In this document: positions 10,130-17,365 of the stretch, one piece after another
How positions within the stretch are numbered: position 1 is the stretch's first letter
Layout: every line of letters starts with the position of its first letter
The notes under the pieces: model-generated
The model's input: the letters and a program-made list of their open reading frames with translations, nothing else
Database searches by the model: none
Told to the model about the DNA's origin: nothing
NCBI RefSeq assembly: GCF_022829605.1
Contig: NZ_JAKSYD010000187.1
Coordinates: 1 to 36,857 of the forward strand
Reading direction: 5' to 3'
Length of the DNA: 36,857 nucleotides
Source: Methylobacterium sp. E-065
GTDB taxonomy: Bacteria; Pseudomonadota; Alphaproteobacteria; Rhizobiales; Beijerinckiaceae
Program-made: the position numbers and the translations under genes

Positions 10130-11401
10130 ATGGCGGACCGGGACAGTTCGGCAACAGATCAAGCCGGCCCGCCCGCACGAAGCGGCCGCGTCTGGCTCGT
10201 CCTCCTGATGCTGGCGGGCGCCGGCTTCCTCGGATACCGCTCCTGGCCGGACGCGTCCCGGGCGGCGAGCCCGCCGCAAGCCGCCGCGACGCAGCCGCCG
10301 CGTGTGCGGGTGGCCAAGGCCGCCCAGGCCTCCGGCCCCCTGACCCTCACCCAGACCGGCACCACCCAGGCCTTCGACACGGCGAATCTCTACCCGCGGG
10401 CGACCGGCTACATCGTCGAGCGCAAGGTCGATATCGGCTCGCACGTGAAGGCGGGCGACCTGCTGTTCCGGATCAGCGCCCCCGATCTCGACCAGCAGCT
10501 CGTCCAGGCGCAGGCGCAGGTCGTGCAGTTGCAGGCGGCGCTGATCCAGGCCCGCGCGATGGTCGATCAGGCGGACGCCAACCGCCACCTCGCGGACGTG
10601 ACCAACCGCCGGACCTCGACGCTCGCCGGCACCGGGGCCGAGACCCGGCAGAACGCCGACACGTCGCAGGCCGGGGTGCTGGCGCAGACCGCCAATGTCG
10701 ACGCCGTCAAGGCCGCCGTGAAGGTCGCCGAGGCCAACATCGCGGCCCAGGAGGCGCAGGTCGCCCGGCTCAAGGTCCTGACCGGCTTCGAGGAGATCCG
10801 CGCGCCCTTCGACGGGGTGGTGACGGCTCGCAACAACGATGTCGGCGACGCGGTCACGGCAGACACCAATACGGGGCTGCCGCTCCTGACGCTGAACCGG
10901 GACGACGTGCTGCGTATGGCGGTGAACGTGCCGCTCTACGCCGCCGACGGCGTGCGCGACGGGCTCGCCGCCCGGGTCGAGGTGGCGCAGATCCCCGGCA
11001 AGGTGTTTCCCGGCACGGTCTCGCGCTCGTCGGCGGCTCTGCTCTACGCCTCGCGCATCCTGGTCACCCAGGTGGACATCCCCAACCCCGACGCCGTGCT
11101 CCGGCCGGGCCTCTACATCACCCTGACGCTGGAGATCCCGCGGGTCGCGCCGGCCGTGACGGTGCCGAGCGACGCCCTGATCTTCGACCAGCACGGGATC
11201 CGCGTAGCCGTGGTCGAAACGCAGGCCGACGGGCACGCGGTGGCGCGGATGCGCCCGGTGACGATCTTCCGCCAGACCCGGACGGCTCTGGAGCTGCGCT
11301 CGGGCCTGACCGGCGACGAGCGGGTGATCGTCGGCCCCCCGGCCTCCCTGCGCGACGGCGACCGGGTCACGCCGCAGCCCGAGGGCAAGGCGGGGGCGTG
11401 A
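10130..11401 (+). CDS. RND efflux periplasmic adaptor subunit (HlyD/AcrA type), orphan
   Basis: A 423-aa membrane fusion protein. There is one N-terminal membrane anchor at about residues 20-36 (VWLVLLMLAGAGFLGY). Next come a lipoyl/barrel-sandwich half (YPRATGYIVERKVDIGSHVKAGD), a long coiled-coil hairpin at about 115-215 rich in Gln and Ala, the second lipoyl half (IRAPFDGVVTARNNDVGD), and beta-barrel and membrane-proximal domains. The ATG at 10130 directly follows GAGGGCAGG. No inner-membrane pump or outer-membrane channel gene is adjacent, so its partner must be encoded elsewhere. Substrate unknown. It is divergent from oxdC across 143 bp. Confidence 0.9.
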   Translation: MADRDSSATDQAGPPARSGRVWLVLLMLAGAGFLGYRSWPDASRAASPPQAAATQPPRVRVAKAAQASGPLTLTQTGTTQAFDTANLYPRATGYIVERKVDIGSHVKAGDLLFRISAPDLDQQLVQAQAQVVQLQAALIQARAMVDQADANRHLADVTNRRTSTLAGTGAETRQNADTSQAGVLAQTANVDAVKAAVKVAEANIAAQEAQVARLKVLTGFEEIRAPFDGVVTARNNDVGDAVTADTNTGLPLLTLNRDDVLRMAVNVPLYAADGVRDGLAARVEVAQIPGKVFPGTVSRSSAALLYASRILVTQVDIPNPDAVLRPGLYITLTLEIPRVAPAVTVPSDALIFDQHGIRVAVVETQADGHAVARMRPVTIFRQTRTALELRSGLTGDERVIVGPPASLRDGDRVTPQPEGKAGA

Positions 11402-11415
11402 GCGGCCGGGTGTTC

Positions 11416-11463
11416 ATCAGGGCTCTGCCCTGATCACCCGCCAAAGGGCTGCAAGCCCTTTGG
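11416..11463. repeat. Palindromic repeat cluster B (two hairpins)
   Basis: ATCAGGGC-TCT-GCCCTGAT (11416-11434) and CCAAAGGGCT-GCA-AGCCCTTTGG (11441-11463) are perfect inverted repeats. The arms match modules of the clusters at 6869-6977 and 12534-12661. The cluster fills the gap between the convergent adaptor and aldolase genes, so a bidirectional terminator role is plausible. Confidence 0.85.
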
Positions 11464-11493
11464 AAACCCGTTTCAGGGGCGCGACGCCACGCC

Positions 11494-12435
11494 TCAGCCG
11501 ATGGGATCCAGCCGCGCCCGGCTGTCGGTCCGGGCGAGGCGGGCCAGCAGGTACTCGACCTCGGCCTTGGCCGGCGCGGTCAGCGCCTGTGAGGGCTTGC
11601 GCTGCGCATCGGAGGAAAAAATCCCCCGGCGCTGGAACACGTATTTGCGTACCGCCAGCCCCAGCGGGCCCTGCTGCTGCTCGTAGCGGAGATAGGGCAG
11701 GTGAGCGTCGAACAGGTCGTGGGCGGCGTCGCGCTCGCCCGCCCGGCCGAGGCGGACCACGTCGACCAGCATCTCCGGGAAGGCGTAGCCGGTATTGGCG
11801 CCGTCGGCCCCGCGCTCGGTCTCGAAATCGAGGAACAGGCCGCCATTGCCCACGAGGATGCTGATGTGGCGCATCGAGCCGTCCGCCTCGAAGCCGCGCA
11901 GGGTCGAGATCTTCTCCAGCCCGGGCCAATCCTCGTGCTTGAGCATCACGCAGGAGGGGTTTTCGGTGACGATCCGGCGGATCACGCCGGGGGTCATCTG
12001 CACCGAGAAGGTGAGGGGGTAGTCCTGCAGCACGAAAGGCACGTCCGAACCGATCGCCTCGGCGGCGTTGCGGTAATAGCCCGCCACCTGATCGTCGGTG
12101 CGGAGCGTGTTGGGCGGGGCGATCATCACGCCGGACGCGCCCATCTCCATCACCTCCCGGGCCAGCGACCGCATGGCCGCGAAGCCCGGCGCCGTGACAC
12201 CGACGATCACCGGCAGCCGCGTGCGCCCGAGGACGCGCTTGGCCACCGCGATCCCCTCCGCATGGTCGAGCTTGCCGGCCTCGCCGAGCTGGCCGAGGAT
12301 CGTCAGGCCGTCGACGCCGGCCGCGCCGAAGAAGTCGGTCATCCGGTCGAGGGAGGTCTCGTCGATCCGGCCATCCGGGTGGAACGGCGTCGGGGCGATC
12401 GGCACGACGCCGCGAATGTCGCTGGTGAGGGGCAT
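11494..12435 (-). CDS. DapA/NanA-superfamily aldolase or synthase (not a typical DapA)
   Basis: A 313-aa TIM-barrel class I aldolase. The Schiff-base lysine is Lys166 (CVMLKHED) and the proton-relay tyrosine is Tyr139 (QDYP). The usual G-T/S-T-G-E phosphate- or carboxylate-binding loop reads GQLGE at 48-52, so the pyruvate-binding threonine pair of DapA is absent. Dihydrodipicolinate synthase is therefore unlikely. A 2-keto-3-deoxy sugar acid aldolase or dehydratase fits the family and the sugar importer genes alongside, but this is inference. The start at 12435 was chosen because GGAGGA lies about 8 nt upstream. A hairpin cluster separates it from yjfF on the same strand. Confidence 0.85.
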   Translation of the reverse strand: MPLTSDIRGVVPIAPTPFHPDGRIDETSLDRMTDFFGAAGVDGLTILGQLGEAGKLDHAEGIAVAKRVLGRTRLPVIVGVTAPGFAAMRSLAREVMEMGASGVMIAPPNTLRTDDQVAGYYRNAAEAIGSDVPFVLQDYPLTFSVQMTPGVIRRIVTENPSCVMLKHEDWPGLEKISTLRGFEADGSMRHISILVGNGGLFLDFETERGADGANTGYAFPEMLVDVVRLGRAGERDAAHDLFDAHLPYLRYEQQQGPLGLAVRKYVFQRRGIFSSDAQRKPSQALTAPAKAEVEYLLARLARTDSRARLDPIG

Positions 12436-12533
12436 GCCGGTTTTCCTCCGTCGCGGGACGCTGCGGGCGGGGACCATAGGCCCGGTCGGCCGGAAAATCT
12501 TTAGCCGATGGCGGCCGGATCAGGTCGTGGTTT

Positions 12534-12661
12534 CGAAAGGTCGAGACCTTTCGCGGGTCCAGGGCAGAGCCCTGGTGTCGAGCGAAGCTCGAACGTCGGG
12601 CTGCGCCTGAGACGGTCAGGGCTTCGCCCTGACAACCCACCAAAGGGCTTCAGCCCTTTGG
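12534..12661. repeat. Palindromic repeat cluster C (five hairpins)
   Basis: Successive perfect inverted repeats: CGAAAGGTC-GA-GACCTTTCG (12534-12553), CCAGGGC-AGA-GCCCTGG (12559-12575), CGAGC-GAA-GCTCG (12579-12591), GTCAGGGC-TTC-GCCCTGAC (12615-12633) and CCAAAGGGCT-TC-AGCCCTTTGG (12640-12661). A CCCGGG pair follows at 12665-12682, overlapping the end of yjfF. The arms are shared with clusters A and B. Unlike those, this copy lies between two co-directional genes. Confidence 0.85.
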
Positions 12662-12671
12662 AAACCCGGGA

Positions 12672-13685
12672 TCAAGCCCGGGCCTCCGCCGGCCGGACAA
12701 CCGTCGCCCCAGCCGAAGCGCGAGCCCGCCGTCCCGAGCGACCGGCCAGCGCCACCGAGCCCTGCTGCAGGGCGATGAAGGCGAACAGCAGCAGCCCCGT
12801 GGCGATCTTGCTCCACCAACTCGACAGGGTGCCGTCGAAGGTGATGGCCGTCTGGATCAGGCCGCCGATCATCACCCCAAGGAACGTGCCCAGCAGGCCG
12901 CCCTGGCCGCCGGAGAGCAGCGTGCCGCCGATCACCACGGCCGCGATCGCGTCGAGTTCCACGCCCACCGCCGAGAGCGGCGTGCCCGAGGCGGTGTCGA
13001 GGGAGAACACGATCCCGGCGAGGGCCGCGAGCAGGCTCGACAGGGCGTAGACCGCCACGATGTTGCGCCCGACCCGCACGCCCATGAGCGCCGTGGTCTG
13101 GCGGCTGCCCCCCAGCGCGTAGACCGTGGCGCCGAAGCGCGTGGCGCGGAGCACCACCCCGCCCACCAGGAACACGCCGAGCATGATCCCCGCCGTCAGG
13201 GTCAGCCGCCCGCCGCCGGGCAGGCTCAGCGACAGGTCGGAGACCGCCCCGTACAGGGGGGCGTTGATCGGCACCGACTCGGTGGAGAGCAGGAAGCCGG
13301 CGCCCCGCGCGAGGAACATGCCGGCGAGCGTCACGATGAAGGGCGGCATATCGAAGACGTGGATCAGCGCGCCCATGGCGGCGCCGAACAGGCCGGCGGC
13401 GGCGAGCACGATCCCGAAGGCCGCGAGCGGCGGGATGCCCCAGCGCTCGATCGCCAGCGCCAGGAACACCGTGGTGAACCCGACCACCGAGCCGACCGAC
13501 AGGTCGATGCCGCCCGCGATGATCACAAAGGTCGTGCCGACCGCCACGATGCCCAGGAAGGCGCCGTCGGTGAGCAGGTTGCCGACGACCCGCGTGGTCA
13601 GGAAGGCGGGGTACTGCGTCGCGCACAGGCCGTAGCCGGCCGCGAACAGCAGGGCCGCCACGAGGACCGGGAGGTTGCGGCTCAT
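12672..13685 (-). CDS. yjfF: Sugar ABC transporter permease, YjfF type (galactofuranose importer)
   Basis: A 337-aa inner-membrane permease of the BPD_transp_2 (RbsC-like) family with about eight to ten hydrophobic segments. The conserved GGIDLSVGSVVGFT and ELDAIAAVVIGGTLLSGGQGG motifs are present. Segments such as NLLTDGAFLGI, RFGATVYALGG and FDGTLSSWWSKIATG closely resemble E. coli YjfF. The ATG overlaps the stop of the preceding permease by one base (TGATG), so translational coupling is likely. It is the last gene of the importer operon. Substrate by homology is galactofuranose; other sugars remain possible. Confidence 0.95.
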   Translation of the reverse strand: MSRNLPVLVAALLFAAGYGLCATQYPAFLTTRVVGNLLTDGAFLGIVAVGTTFVIIAGGIDLSVGSVVGFTTVFLALAIERWGIPPLAAFGIVLAAAGLFGAAMGALIHVFDMPPFIVTLAGMFLARGAGFLLSTESVPINAPLYGAVSDLSLSLPGGGRLTLTAGIMLGVFLVGGVVLRATRFGATVYALGGSRQTTALMGVRVGRNIVAVYALSSLLAALAGIVFSLDTASGTPLSAVGVELDAIAAVVIGGTLLSGGQGGLLGTFLGVMIGGLIQTAITFDGTLSSWWSKIATGLLLFAFIALQQGSVALAGRSGRRARASAGATVVRPAEARA

Positions 13686-14659
13686 CACGACGGCTTCCGC
13701 AGCAGCAGGGACAGGCCGGCGAGGCGCGGCGATTGCAGCAGCAGCACCGCCAGCACCACCGCGGCCTTGACCACGAGGTTGAGTTCCGGCGGCAGGCCGG
13801 AGAGCAGGATGCCGGTATTCATCGCCTGGATCAGGAAGGCCCCGAGCACCGCGAGCCACAGGCTGAACCGCCCGCCGAGCAGGGACGAGCCCGCCACCAC
13901 CACGGCCAGGATCGCGTCGAGTTCGAGCCACAGCCCGGCATTGTTGGCGTCGGCCCCCAGGATGTCGGCCGCCGCGACGACGCCGGCCAAAGCCGCGCAG
14001 AGGCCGCTCCAGGCATAGACCGCGAGCGTCACCGCGCGCGTGTCGATGCCGGCGAGCGCGCTCGCCCGGGCGTTGCCGCCGGTCGCCTCGATCATCAGGC
14101 CGAGCGCCGTGCCGCGCACCAGCGCAAGGGTGAGGACGAGCATCCCGAGGACCAGCACCACCGGCATCGGCACGCCGACGAGCGCGCCGCCGCCGAGGAA
14201 CGCGAGATCGGGCGACGCGAAGGTGATGATCCGCCCCTCGGTGATCAGCTGGGCGATGCCGCGGCCGGCCACCATCAGGATCAGGGTGGCGACGATCGGC
14301 TGGATGCGCAGCACCGCCACCAGGAGGCCGTTCCAGAGCCCGCAAAGAAGACCGGTGCCGAGCGCGGCGCCGAGGACCACCGGCAAGGGCTGCGTGTCGG
14401 CGAGGCTCGCCGCCACGGCGCCGGCGATCGCCATCACGGCGCCCACCGACAGGTCGATGCCACCGGTGGCCACCACCAGCACCATGCCGAGCGACAGGAG
14501 CGCCACCGGGGCGCCGCGGTTGAACACGTCGACGAGGTTGCCGAACAGGCGCCCGTCCTGCCAATGCACGTCGAGGAATTGCGGGGCCACCAGCCGGTCG
14601 GCCAGCAGCACGGCCAGGAAGGCGAGGAGCTGGGGCGCTCCGGCACGCAGCGCACGCAT
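13685..14659 (-). CDS. ytfT: Sugar ABC transporter permease, YtfT type (galactofuranose importer)
   Basis: A 324-aa inner-membrane permease paired with YjfF. Recognisable YtfT segments are VAPQFLDVHWQDGRLFG, ATGGIDLSVGAVMAIAGA, IQPIVATLILMVAGRG and GADANNAGLWLELDAILAVV. The start at 14659 gives the family N-terminus (PQLLAFLAVLLADRLVAP) and overlaps the stop of the ATPase gene by one base (TGATG). Longer upstream frames are shadows of the ATPase gene. It forms the membrane channel with YjfF. Confidence 0.95.
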   Translation of the reverse strand: MRALRAGAPQLLAFLAVLLADRLVAPQFLDVHWQDGRLFGNLVDVFNRGAPVALLSLGMVLVVATGGIDLSVGAVMAIAGAVAASLADTQPLPVVLGAALGTGLLCGLWNGLLVAVLRIQPIVATLILMVAGRGIAQLITEGRIITFASPDLAFLGGGALVGVPMPVVLVLGMLVLTLALVRGTALGLMIEATGGNARASALAGIDTRAVTLAVYAWSGLCAALAGVVAAADILGADANNAGLWLELDAILAVVVAGSSLLGGRFSLWLAVLGAFLIQAMNTGILLSGLPPELNLVVKAAVVLAVLLLQSPRLAGLSLLLRKPS

Positions 14660-16194
14660 CAGGCGGGTTCCGGCACGGGAGCAGGCGCTTCCGCCGCGAT
14701 GGCCCGGAGGATGGCGGTGACGTCGATCGCCCCGTCGGCGAGTTCGGCCACCTGGGCGCGGTCGCGCATCACGATCACCCGGTCGGAATAGGTCACGATC
14801 TCCTCCAGCTCGGACGAGATCACCAGCAGGGCGAGGCCCGCATCGCACAGGCTGCGGATCAGCCGGATGATCTCCGCATGGGCCCCGACATCGATGCCCC
14901 TTGTCGGTTCGTCGAGGATCAGCAGGCGCGGCTCGGTGGCGAGCCAGCGCGCCAGCAGCGCCTTCTGCTGGTTGCCCCCGGAGAGGAGCCCGATCGGCCG
15001 CTCCGGATCGGGCGGCCGGATGTCGAGCTTGGCGATGAAGTCACGAGTGATCCGATCCTGCGCCGCCCGGCTCAACGGCCGGAACGGGCCTTTCCGAGCC
15101 TGGAGCGCCAGCACGATGTTCTCCCGGACGGTCAGGTCGGCGACGATGCCGTCGGTCTTGCGCTCCTCCGGGCAATAGCCGAGGCGGTGGCGCAGCGCGT
15201 CCCGGGGGTTGGCGATCCGGGTCGGCCTGCCGTCGAGCAGGATGCGGCCCTGGTCCGGGCGCTCGGCCCCGAACAGCAGGCGGGCGGTCTCGGTCCGGCC
15301 GGAGCCGAGGAGGCCGGCGAGGCCCACCACCTCGCCGCGCGCCACCGTCATGTCGACGGGCCGGAGATAGCCGACCTTGCCGAGTCTTTCCGCGCGCAGG
15401 ACCGGGGGCCCGGCCCCAATCCGCTGGGCCCGCGGCGCCGTCTCCGACCGCGCCTCCTCCTCGGCGATGTCGTGGCCCAGCATGGTGCGCACGAGGTCGA
15501 GGCGCGGAAAAAACGCGGTCTCGCGCTCGGTGACCAGCCGGCCGTTGCGTAGGACCGTGATCCGGTCGGTGATCGCGTAGACCTGCTCCAGGAAGTGGGT
15601 GACGAACACGATGCCGATGCCGCGCTCGGCCAGCCGGCGCATCACGCCGAACAGCACCGTGACCTCGTGGGTGTCGAGGCTCGCGGTCGGCTCGTCGAGG
15701 ATCAGCGCCCGGGCCGAGAGGTCCACCGCCCGGGCGATCGCCACGAGGTGCTGCACCGCCACCGGGAAGCTTCCGAGCGGCGCGCCGACATCGATCGCAA
15801 GGCCGAACTCCGCCAGGCGTTCCGACGTGCGCTGCCGCATCGCCCGGCCGCGCACGAGTCCGAACCGGGTCGGCTCGCGGCCGAGGAACAGGTTCTGCGC
15901 CACGGTGAGGTTCGGCAGCAGGCCGACCTCCTGATAGACCGTGGCGATGCCGGCCCGGGCCGATTCCTCCGCCGAGCGCGGCGCGATCGCCACGCCGTCG
16001 AGCCACACCGCGCCGGCATCGCGCCGGACGATTCCGGTCAGCGTCTTGATGAAGGTCGATTTGCCGGCGCCGTTCTCGCCCAGCAGGGCGTGGATCTCCC
16101 CCCGGCGTAGGGTGAAGTCGACCCCCGCGAGGGCCTGGTGCCCGGCAAAGCTCTTGGAGAGCCCGCGGACGCTGAGAAGGGGCGTGTCGGACAC
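14659..16194 (-). CDS. ytfR: Sugar ABC transporter ATPase with two nucleotide-binding domains, YtfR type
   Basis: A 511-aa tandem ATPase. The first domain has Walker A at 39-46 (GENGAGKS), Walker B with LDEPTASLD at 164-174, and a degenerate signature (SFPVAVQ, 142-148). The second has a degenerate P-loop (GLLGSGRTE, 294-302), an intact signature LSGGNQQ (404-410) and LDEPTRGID (426-434). This asymmetry is normal for the RbsA/YtfR/MglA group. The start codon is GTG at 16194, with only a weak ribosome-binding site 34 nt after ytfQ. It powers the YtfT/YjfF channel from the cytoplasm. Confidence 0.95.
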   Translation of the reverse strand: MSDTPLLSVRGLSKSFAGHQALAGVDFTLRRGEIHALLGENGAGKSTFIKTLTGIVRRDAGAVWLDGVAIAPRSAEESARAGIATVYQEVGLLPNLTVAQNLFLGREPTRFGLVRGRAMRQRTSERLAEFGLAIDVGAPLGSFPVAVQHLVAIARAVDLSARALILDEPTASLDTHEVTVLFGVMRRLAERGIGIVFVTHFLEQVYAITDRITVLRNGRLVTERETAFFPRLDLVRTMLGHDIAEEEARSETAPRAQRIGAGPPVLRAERLGKVGYLRPVDMTVARGEVVGLAGLLGSGRTETARLLFGAERPDQGRILLDGRPTRIANPRDALRHRLGYCPEERKTDGIVADLTVRENIVLALQARKGPFRPLSRAAQDRITRDFIAKLDIRPPDPERPIGLLSGGNQQKALLARWLATEPRLLILDEPTRGIDVGAHAEIIRLIRSLCDAGLALLVISSELEEIVTYSDRVIVMRDRAQVAELADGAIDVTAILRAIAAEAPAPVPEPA

Positions 16195-16228
16195 GGGACC
16201 GCTCGCAGGGATCGTGGCGCGGGGCGCG

Positions 16229-17194
16229 TCAGTAGCCCAGGCCCTTCTTGCTCTCGTAGACCTTCAGCGGATCGTCGGCCGCCGTGTAGAGCTTCGACTC
16301 GGTCTGGATCCACTTCGGCGGGACGGTGCCCTTGTCCTTGTAGGCCTTGAGCGCGTCGAAGGCGGGGCCGGCCATGTCGGGGGTCAATTCGACGGTGGCG
16401 TTGGCCTCGCCCGCCGCGATCGCCTTGAAGATGTCGGGCACCGCGTCGATCGAGACCGTCAGGATGTCCTTGCCGGGCTTCAGGCCCGCTTCCTTCATCG
16501 CCTGGATGGCGCCGACCATCATGTCGTCGTTGTGGGCGTAGACCGCGCAGATCGCGCGGCCGCCCTCGGCCTTGATGAAGCTCTCCATCACCTCCTTGCC
16601 CTTGGCACGGGTGAAGTCGCCGGTCTGGCTGCGCACCAGCTTGAGGTTGGCGTGGGATGCGAGGGCGGCGTCGAAGCCCTTCTTGCGGTTGGTGGCGACG
16701 CTGGCGCCGACCGTGCCCTGCAGCTCGACCACGTTGCAGGGTTTTTCGCCGACCGTCCTGGCCAGCCAGTTGCCGGCGACGCGGCCCTCCTCGACGCTGT
16801 CGGAGGTGACGGCGGTGAGGGTGAGGTCCTTGCCGGCCGGGTCGATGTCGCGGTCGAGCAGGATCACCGGGATCTTGGCGTCCCGGGCTTCCTTGAGCAC
16901 CGCGTCCCAGCCGGTGGCGACCACGGGCGCAAGCAGGATCCCATCGACCCCCTGCGCCACGAAGGAGCGGATCGCCTTGATTTGGTTCTCCTGCTTCTGC
17001 TGCGCGTCGGCGATCTTGACGGTGATGCCGCGTTTCTTGGCCTCGGCCTTGGTCACCGTGGTCTCGGCGGCGCGCCAGCCGGATTCCGAGCCGATCTGCG
17101 AGAAGCCGACGGTCAGCGAGGCCGCCTGGGCCGCACCACCCCACGCGAGCATCGCGCCCACGAGCAAAGCCTTGATGGAAACCGATTCCCTCAT
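16229..17194 (-). CDS. ytfQ: Periplasmic sugar-binding protein, YtfQ type (galactofuranose)
   Basis: A 321-aa periplasmic-binding protein of the LacI/RbsB fold. The signal peptide spans about residues 1-25, ending AAQAA. Near-diagnostic YtfQ stretches include LTVGFSQIGSESGWRAAET, QQKQENQIKAIRSFVAQG, NVVELQGTVGASVA and VYAHNDDM. The protein ends KKGLGY, close to E. coli YtfQ. The ATG at 17194 has a strong GGGGGG ribosome site about 7 nt upstream. It is the first gene of ytfQRT-yjfF. Galactofuranose is the ligand of the E. coli homologue; arabinose-like furanoses are an alternative. Confidence 0.96.
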   Translation of the reverse strand: MRESVSIKALLVGAMLAWGGAAQAASLTVGFSQIGSESGWRAAETTVTKAEAKKRGITVKIADAQQKQENQIKAIRSFVAQGVDGILLAPVVATGWDAVLKEARDAKIPVILLDRDIDPAGKDLTLTAVTSDSVEEGRVAGNWLARTVGEKPCNVVELQGTVGASVATNRKKGFDAALASHANLKLVRSQTGDFTRAKGKEVMESFIKAEGGRAICAVYAHNDDMMVGAIQAMKEAGLKPGKDILTVSIDAVPDIFKAIAAGEANATVELTPDMAGPAFDALKAYKDKGTVPPKWIQTESKLYTAADDPLKVYESKKGLGY

Positions 17195-17245
17195 GACACG
17201 TCCCCCCTGGATTGCGGCCGCCGCCTCTTCAGAGCGGTCGACCCG

Positions 17246-17262
17246 CATATGTATGACATATG
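17246..17262. promoter_or_regulatory. Candidate operator upstream of ytfQ (CATATG-N5-CATATG)
   Basis: CATATGTATGACATATG is two palindromic hexamers separated by TATGA, centred 60 bp before the ytfQ start. The spacing and the TGTATGACA core resemble sites bound by dimeric GntR/FadR-type regulators of sugar acid genes (inference). No regulator gene is adjacent. Confidence 0.5.
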
Positions 17263-17298
17263 GGCGCCGCGCTGAATAGCCGCAGAGAGGTATCGTGC

Positions 17299-17318
17299 CA
17301 TCCCGATGCATCGGGATG
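17299..17318. promoter_or_regulatory. Perfect 20-bp palindrome between ytfQ and the Mo-hydroxylase operon
   Basis: CATCCCGATGCATCGGGATG is fully self-complementary with no loop. It lies 105 bp upstream of ytfQ and 48 bp downstream of the Mo subunit stop (both genes on minus). A loopless palindrome suits a protein-binding site better than a terminator. A second, weaker pair, TCAGA-TCG-TCTGA, lies at 17321-17333. Confidence 0.55.
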
Positions 17319-17365
17319 TTTCAGATCGTCTGATTTGTCTGAGTTTCTGAGCCCGATCGCTGGGA

